Assembly (NCBI RefSeq): GCF_964355755.1
Contig: NC_092673.1
Coordinates: 14,203,001-14,267,000, forward strand
Direction: 5' to 3'
DNA length: 64,000 nt
Source: Antedon mediterranea
Lineage: Eukaryota; Echinodermata; Crinoidea; Comatulida; Antedonidae
The translations under genes were made by a program, and so were the position numbers. The notes beneath the pieces are model-generated. The model saw only the letters and a program-made list of their open reading frames with translations, was not told the origin of the DNA and made no database searches. Of the stretch, positions 57,304 through 64,000 are shown piece after piece. The first letter of the stretch is position 1. Each line of letters opens with the position of its first letter.

Positions 57304-57639
57304 TAACCTGTTTGCACAATGATGAACTCTATCCAGCTTCATCTATCCAAGAAGAACTTTTTTTCCCTTGACTTTACATAATTATATCATTTTAAAATAT
57401 GTAACATCGTTTTTCCGTTAGCTGTTCATTATTACTATATTACATCGTATTATTATATCGGGAGCTCCTGTTTTAATTTGCTCCTGTTTTAATTTACTTC
57501 TGTAAATGCACTCTTATCATATCTTGTTTTTTTGTATTGTTTATGTACTATTATTATTGTTATTATTTACTATATTGTTTCCTATTACCATTTACTTTAT
57601 ATTCAGTGATGCTTCTCAAATTGTTAAATCGCTGTCTAA

Positions 57640-60022
57640 ATGATATCTGAGAATTATTTTTGTCATCTCCCATTCCATGATTTTATTATAGATTCTGATA
57701 TTATTAACCATAGTGATATATCTAACATTATTATAAACCCCCTTGCTCATACTGAATATGATAAATTTGATGAACATTCTGAGCCTCTTGCCAACCAATT
57801 AAATTCTAGAAATTCGACACTCGAGGATTGTATATACTATGACACTAATCATTTTAATACCACTTTTAGAAATGTTTCAAATTCCCTAATTTCTCTCTTT
57901 CATGTTAACATTAGAAGCGTTACAAATAAAACTGATTCCCTTGAACAATTTTTAAATTCAATTAATTTAAAATTTTCTATTATTGGTCTCTCTGAGACGT
58001 GGTTGAATGACACGTCACCTACTCCCCTCTTGCATAATTATTCATTTATATCTAAAAATAGGCAATCTGGTAAAGGTGGTGGCGTAGCTTTTTTCGTAAA
58101 AAACGATCTTAATGTTAGAGACCGTCTTGATCTATCGATTTCTCAACCATATGATTCCCTTTTTCTAGAAATAGTACATCCTAATAAAAAAAATACAATC
58201 GTTGGTGTAATTTACCGTCCTCCAGATGGTAATATTGATCATTTCTCCAAATCCTTCGATGAACTCTTAAATAAAATAAATTCTGAACATAAACCCTGTC
58301 ATATCATGGGCGATATAAATATTGATATCATATAATATCAAAATCATATTCAAACTAATAATTATATTGATATGTTACTTTTTCGCTCATTTTATCCAAC
58401 AATTTCAAAACCTACTCGAATCACACCGACTACCGCCACCTTGATTGATCATTTTTACACAAATATTATTGATACAAAAATACATTCTGGTGTATTTATT
58501 TTTGATATATCCGACCACCTTCCTATCTTACATATAGTAGATGAAAAATTATACCATACTGACACCGACAATGTACCATCTCGTATAATAGATATTGATG
58601 CTTTGTGTGGTGATTAAATATATTAAAAATAAATATAATGTATCAAATAAAATGATAAAAGTATATACAAAAATTATAAAAATATGTACACTAAACTCTG
58701 TCGAACCGCCAAAAGAATGCATTATATATCAAAATTTCAAAATGTAAAATGTAACCTTAAAAAGACCTGGGCTATAATAAATTCTGTATTAAGACCAGAA
58801 AATCAAAACAATTTCCCATCCCTCATAAATAACGGTTTTGAAACAATTACATCAACTAAAGAAATATGCGATTCATTTAATAAGTAGGCCTACTTTTCAA
58901 CAGTTGGTTCAAATTTAAATAATTCTATGCCTGACCCTCATATTGACCCAATCTCATATTTACCAAATCCAATTTCTCAATCCTTTTTTATAAATCCTGT
59001 TACAAAAGAAGAAATAATAATTATTGTCAACAATTTAAATCCAAATAAAGGATCTGGTGACGATAATATCACTTCACGTACAATCAAACAAATACTGCCG
59101 TACATAATTGACCACCTTACCTACTCTATAAACTGTTCATTCTCATCTGGTGTATTTCCAAATTTATTAAAAATAGCTAAAGTTTTCCCAATCTTTAAGA
59201 AAGGTGACAAGGGCCAAGTTAAAAATTACAGGCCTATCTCCCTTCTTAGTGCTTTTTCCAAGATCTTAGAAAAACTCATGCACCAGCGACTCTATGATTA
59301 CCAAGTTACTAAATTCAACATTCTTTATACTCACCAATATGGCTTCCGTCATAACCATTCCACATCCCATGAAATTCTGGATCTTGTTAACAACATCACC
59401 TCATCTCTTAACAATAAACAATTTTTACTCTCTGTTTTTATAGACTTGTCAAAAGCTTTTGATGTCATTAATCATAAAATTCTTCTTGGTAAATTATTTA
59501 ATTATGGCATTAGAGGAATTGCATTAAACTGGTTTGAAAGTTATTTAGTAAACCGTAAACAGTATCTTGCGTTAGGCTCATTTAAATCATCAGTGAAGGC
59601 TGTAAATTGCGGAGTGCCTCAAGGGTCGGTTTTAGGACCACTACTATTTTTAATTTATGTAAATGATCTTTCTAGATCAAGTGACACTCTGAAAGTCATA
59701 TCCTTTGCTGATGATACTACGATTTTGTTTTCTCATTCTGATATCAATGTCTTATATAACACCGTCAACACTGAACTAAATAAAATGACTGACTGGTTCA
59801 TCTCAAATAAGCTTATTGTTAATGTACAGAAAACTAATTACATTTTATTTCGTACTCAACAAAGACAAATTGATTTCTCTAATCTTAATATTTACATTAA
59901 CAATAATATTATTGAACGTAAACCCGAAGTACTATTCCTCGGAGTTTATCTACATGAATACTTGAGATGGACCAGTCATCAAGCGTATGTATCTAAAAAG
60001 ATATCTAAAGTAAATTGGCATC
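57640..60022 (+). mobile_element. LINE ORF2: endonuclease and reverse transcriptase
   Basis: 57640-58335 holds the endonuclease: LFHVNIRSVTNKTDSLEQFL, IIGLSETWLND, SGKGGGVAFFVKNDL, VGVIYRPPDGN and HIMGDINIDI. A stop (58333) breaks it; 58372-58614 continues with PTRITPTTATLIDHFYTN and FDISDHLPI. 58684-58887 is linker. 58927-60027 is one open frame with RT motifs: KGSGDDNITSRTIKQ, NYRPISLLSAFSKILEKLMH, YGFRHNHSTSHEIL, FIDLSKAFDVINHKILL (Asp), GVPQGSVLGPLLFLIYVNDL, SFADDTTILF (catalytic DD, near 59706), and FLGVYLHEYLRW. It ends abruptly after SKKISKV, so the 3' end is truncated. Few lesions suggest a young copy. Confidence 0.85.
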
Positions 60023-60030
60023 CTTTGTAA

Positions 60031-60776
60031 ATTAAGACACTTTTTTCCACAACATATCTTACTCTTGTTATATAACACCCTTAGGCGTCATGTCAAAATG
60101 TTTCAAAACGATAATTATGCGTGAAACGCGGTTCAGATTTCTTTGACCGTTTAACGCGTTAAACGTCTTAATCAAGCTCATTAATTGTACTCATTAAATA
60201 TTCAAAGCTTAGGACCGCCTACTATTACGTCGGTAAAAAGACGCGATTAACGCGAACATCGCGGTTCAATGTACTGTAATACTATTTTGAAATCGATTTT
60301 GCGTCGAACACAACGATAAAAATGCGTTTTTAGGGTCAGGTCCTATGACAACAAAGAAATCGGCTGATAATGTAGACCTATTCCCCGGTCTATACATATA
60401 TATGGAAAGCCAAACCCGCCAAAAATACATAATACATACCATCCACCAATAATTAATTCGTACAAAATTCAAACCATCCAATATTATCTCATGCAGTTCA
60501 ATGAAAACTTAAACCATTCACCTAGTATCTACACCATCCAATATAATGTGTGACCATCTATCACTAGCCCAAACGACAATACGCCGAACAAACTACCCAT
60601 AACACAAACCATCTAAAGAATGTTGAGCCCAGGCAGCAATAATTGAATTAATCTAACGTTAATACAAGTATATATTAGTCAACTCATTTATCAACATTTC
60701 ATGTAGTTCATGAACATTTCAAACAAAGCATCTTAATTATAGTTCATCGAATTATAATTCTAATACATTGCCTGTT
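60031..60776. other. Intergenic, no gene seen
   Basis: 60100-60260 has a palindromic TTTAACGCGTTAAA and other CGCG words. 60430-60540 has several ACCATCCA(C/A)(C/T)A-type words. No coding frame is supported. Confidence 0.4.
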
Positions 60777-61310
60777 TTATACACCGTTCGTCTGTTCAAC
60801 AGTTGAAACAACTGTTTTGCACACGATACGCCCGTTCGTGAGTTCAAACCATGATATTTGAAGCATCGACTTTCCAAACAGCGATTTTTCGCACCGAACG
60901 TATTTTCTTGAGTTAAAGTGGTTGCATTTCAATCACTTACTTTTGATTGGCCAGTATTACACACCGTTCGCTTGTTCGTGATTTCAAACCATGATATTTG
61001 AAGCATCGACTTTCCAAACGGCGATTTTTCGCACCGAACGTATTTTCTTGAGTTAAAGTGGTTGCATTTCAATCACCTACTTTCGATTGGCCAGTATTAC
61101 ACACCGTTCGCTTGTTCGTGATTTAATGTGATAACATTTCATTCGACAACTTTTCAAACGTTAGCTTTTGGCTCCGCTTACGTATATATCAGTTGATATA
61201 CTATTTTTTAATTTTCATACTTTTTATACATCAGTTTTGTACATCATTCGCATTTACGCATGTAAAGTGTAGATATTCCACTCGACAAGTTTTAAAACGG
61301 TAGTTTTTGT
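60777..61310. repeat. Satellite, 140-bp unit
   Basis: Two highly similar full units (about 60838-60977 and 60978-61117) with period 140 (AAACCATGATATTTGAAGC at 60846 and 60986). Diverged units lie on either side, recognisable by CACCGTTCG/CATTCG, ATTC(C)A(C/T)TCGACAA and AAACG(G)TAG blocks. Confidence 0.85.
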
Positions 61311-62079
61311 TTTATTGTTTAATTGTAACTGTTGGCGCCGATTTTATATTGGGGTGGGGGGGGGGGGAGGTGTTCGGTACTGAATGCATAGTTGCCATTT
61401 CTGGCATTATTATGCTTTTTGGCATTATTTAGAGGCCCACGGCATCTGGCATAATGCCGCGGCATTATTTAGCCGTTTTTAGCATAATCTGGCATAATTT
61501 TGTGTTTTTTGAACAACCAAAAAAATAATATACCACAGAACAAAAATAAAATATTTTGTTAATCTTGCAATTTAATACATATTATCACCTTACAGTGTAC
61601 ACAATATCATATCGTACAAAACAGATCAGTTCGGGTTTTCCGTACAATAGTTCTTCCATCCTTTTGTTTCGGACTTAAATAGATTCTTCGGATAGGAAGG
61701 CTGCTCGAAAACTACCGTGTGTGCGATATAGGCAGCACAACAAATCCGAAGAGGCTAGCTATTGGCCAATTATGTTGCTCTATTTCAGAGACCATGCAGG
61801 TTATTGGATCCCCAGATATAGAGACAATTGAACGAAAACATTATGAAAGGGGTTTTGTTGTTTCAGTTCATAATTATAAGTGGCCGCACCCCTACCCCAA
61901 CCCTTGAAATGGCAATTTCCAGTAACTAATTAGAAGCTCTAATTTTAAAAAGAATTTCTTCTAGGAGAATTTGTTTTCCATATTTCAAATTATGTTCCAT
62001 CCATTTGCATCGTCGTACCAACCCTATTTTTTCAAATGTTCTTCACCTCTCAGCCCCAGTAGTGACCATGAGGGCGAGG

Positions 62080-62490
62080 TAATTTTTATTTAAAATTAAG
62101 TGCCATTTCCGCCCATCGAGCAGCTCTATTTTTCCATTTTTTTTTACCTCAGCCTCATGGAGACACTTAATATATATTTTTATTTTCTATTTTAAATTAT
62201 AATTGCCATTTTCAAAACTATGATGGGCTAAGATCCTGGAGGTACTAATAAATATATTTTTATTTCATATTTGAAATTAAGTGCCATCTCCGCCCATTGA
62301 GCAGCTCTATTTTTCCAAATTTTCTTACCTCAGCACCAGCCATGGTGGAGCTGAGGTCCTGGAGACACTTAATATATATTTTAATTTCCTATTTTAAATT
62401 ATAATTGCCATTTTCTAATTATGGTGACGTGGGCTAAGATCCTTTCATATTTGAAATTAAGTGCAAATATCGAGCAGCTCTCATATTCAG
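62080..62490. repeat. About 182-bp tandem repeat, 2.2 units
   Basis: AAATTAAGTGCCATYTCCGC recurs at 62089 and 62273, and in shortened form at 62454. The units carry GAGCAGCTCTATTTTTCC and CTGGAGACACTTAATATAT. Inside the hAT-type element. Confidence 0.8.
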
Positions 62491-62527
62491 CTCAAAAATT
62501 CTAAATTTCCATGGCTGTAACAGGTTT

Positions 62528-62571
62528 TTTTTTGGGGGGGGGGGGGGTGGGGGGTGGGGGGGGGGGGGGAG
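62528..62571. repeat. Poly-G tract
   Basis: Over 30 G in runs broken by single T, after a T run. It could fold as G-quadruplex DNA. A shorter G tract is at 61351-61370. Confidence 0.9.
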
Positions 62572-63104
62572 AAGGGTTCGTGGGTTGGTGTTTGTGTCAT
62601 TTGCAATTACCATTTTCGCACCCCAGATATTTTTAGAATTATTAGTTATTACTCACAAAACTAAAAATACAATTTTTGAACGACAGGGATACAATTTAGG
62701 CCCTATTTTGTGTCAGTTGGGGTTTTACAAACGTTTATTAGACATACAACCGTTGGTGGCACTGTTTAGGACCACATTTTGGGGATCTGGCATTATTTTT
62801 CCCAATCTGGCATTATTTGAGACAGGATACGGCATAATTTAAATTTTATCGCTGGCAACGCTGACTGAATGTGAACAGTACACATTTTTAAATATGGTAC
62901 CTCTACATGTCCGGAAATTACACTCTCTCAAAAAAGGGGTTTTTTTTCCGTAGTGTGTAATATTAAATCAACCACAACCACAACCGTAAGATGAGAACAT
63001 TTTAGGAACAATGGACATGTTATGCCCTGAAATTGTACTCATTAAAAATATTCCAGCTAGAATAAAATGTATAGTCCCCTCTCATATTCCCAAAAGTCTT
63101 TAAC

Positions 63105-63430
63105 ATGGCGTATGTTCCTATTGCTATTGCTTTGCAAGAAATCTGTCAAACACTTGAACAGTATGTGAATGGTAACATTGATAGAAATCTATTAATGCCA
63201 CTCCCAATGCGACTGGAGGTTATTATCGAAACGATAATCGGGCATGAAAATATCCGGTTAGAGGTAATCGATAATCTTGTAGCGAGTAAAAGAGCGATAG
63301 AAGAAGTCATTGGCCCAGGCCAGGTAGGAGACGAACATCCCACTACGGACTCTGCCATGATTCACACTGGCAGACCAGGACGGGCAAGATTTGTGATCGG
63401 GCGTAGTCAGCTGCAGTTCTTTGTGGGTGC
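63105..63430 (+). CDS. First exon of an unidentified transposon-type gene
   Basis: ATG 63105 opens MAYVPIAIALQEICQTLEQY, a helical segment, then after a disordered stretch HTGRPGRARFVIGRSQLQFF. The GRPxxxIxxxQLxxL block resembles the start of the helix-turn-helix before an integrase-like core in a family common in echinoderms, cnidarians and fish. A possible donor (GTGG|GTGCGT) lies at 63428; the 3' exons would lie beyond or be absent. Function is inference. Confidence 0.4.
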
Positions 63431-63439
63431 GTATTATTT

Positions 63440-64000
63440 TTAGGCCTCCTAGGTTTTGGGCCTAGGCCTATGTATCATTATCTACTTTAATTATTTCTTG
63501 TCTTTGGTAAAGTGGCTACCATCGAAGTAAGTAATTCATTCATTAAATTAAATTCGTGTTTCGGAAGCCATCTTCTTCTTGAAGAGAGTGGCAAACAGTC
63601 GTAACCAGCCGAGCCTTAAAAACAATTATTTTTTGTTTTTTACGCTCGGCTGATCATGGTTGTTTATCATCTTTGTAAGATAGTAGCACGAACATAGTGT
63701 GTTTAATACAAATTTAAAGTAGGCCTAACGACCTTTACTTTTATGTGAAACAAATTTTGTAATTTAAATATTAATATATTGCATGACAAAAGGTAGGTAG
63801 GTTGCATGATAGGTAGGCCTACTGTATTATTTTTTTTTAAATTATTATGAGGCTCTTGCAATAATAAGCATGTAGAGTCTTTTTTCTCTCGAAAATATTA
63901 CCTTACAGTACAGTACTTTGAATTATTTCTTAGAATTTTCTAGCCAATATATTATCCAATTCCCATATAACAATTTAGTATTAATAATGAACAAAATTTG
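63440..64000. other. Intergenic or intronic, no gene seen
   Basis: AT-rich with four TAGGCCTA-type palindromes. No exon was identified. Confidence 0.4.

Larger units (their letters stand above)
61379..62871. mobile_element. Non-autonomous hAT-type element with 8-bp target duplication
   Basis: Direct repeats ACTGAATG at 61379-61386 and 62864-62871 flank an element (61387-62863, 1,477 bp) whose ends are CATAGTTGCCA and, inverted, CAGCGTTGCCA (9 of 11 match). The 8-bp duplication and CAxxGTTGCCA ends are classic hAT features. TGGCATTAT/TGGCATAAT words occur five times near the left end and three near the right. The interior holds a 180-bp tandem repeat and a long G tract; one 62-codon frame lacks motifs. 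No transposase. Confidence 0.8.

Noticed and set aside
62528-62571. G-quadruplex regulatory element
   Set aside because: A homopolymer-like G run inside a non-autonomous transposon is more simply a slippage product; no gene nearby would be regulated.
1-64000. CRISPR array, bacterial operon or phage
   Set aside because: Tandem repeats present are minisatellites or satellites without unique spacers; genes have introns and eukaryotic TE domains; no ribosome binding sites or operons.

Overview
The window is nuclear DNA of an animal. It is visibly AT-rich, has spliceosomal introns (GT-AG, one GC-AG), and is packed with metazoan-type transposable elements; nothing looks bacterial, plastid or mitochondrial. 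The palindrome TAGGCCTA recurs throughout, a bias I associate with echinoderms and some other marine deuterostomes. I read this as probably an echinoderm or relative, at low confidence.

The best-supported gene is a ten-exon THAP-domain transposase-like gene at 9511-14036. All exon phases agree and it gives an uninterrupted reading frame of 620 codons. It combines a THAP zinc finger, an acidic linker, a Cys zinc ribbon and a transposase-like core with candidate D, D and E residues. Two of its introns carry insertions (a MITE and a LINE 3' end), and its last codons come from LINE-like sequence.

Almost all other coding signal is mobile-element protein in various states of decay. Left part (0-9 kb): a second THAP-type transposase fragment, a Gypsy gag-protease remnant, a LINE tail, unidentified exon-like segments, and a minus-strand basic protein fragment embedded in a field of 14-bp motifs. 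14-23 kb: Helitron Rep remnant, several RPA/OB-fold-like gene fragments, MITEs and a Myb/SANT-like fragment. 23-26 kb: a nearly full-length but broken LINE. 26.5-28.6 kb: a recent 1,051-bp tandem duplication with a small coiled-coil ORF. 28.6-34 kb: internally repetitive coiled-coil remnants plus an orphan LDL-receptor YWTD exon. 34-43.4 kb: three Merlin (IS1016-like) copies, an internally deleted Gypsy element, a hAT transposase C-terminus and a decayed multi-exon piggyBac. 45-50 kb: another RPA-like exon, a Tudor-like domain, a Myb/SANT-like gene and a 1.39-kb TIR element. 50-54.5 kb: minisatellites and a TA-flanked TIR element. 55.4-60 kb: a Penelope fragment fused in frame to a 2A-bearing LINE fragment, a TIR element with a minus-strand Myb-like ORF, then a LINE with ORF1 and an almost open EN-RT ORF2. 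60-64 kb: a 140-bp satellite, a hAT-type non-autonomous element with clear 8-bp target duplication, and a first exon of an unidentified gene.

A recurring theme is non-autonomous DNA elements whose ends carry dense arrays of a short element-specific word: TACGGTAT, AACCGGTT, CCTACGA and TGGCATTAT. A field of GTCACTCGCATTAC may be another. Two of them share the terminal motif CTGTTTCTGCTGC but carry different palindromes, which could reflect diversification of transposase binding sites. That theme and the intact THAP-transposase gene are the main items for follow-up.
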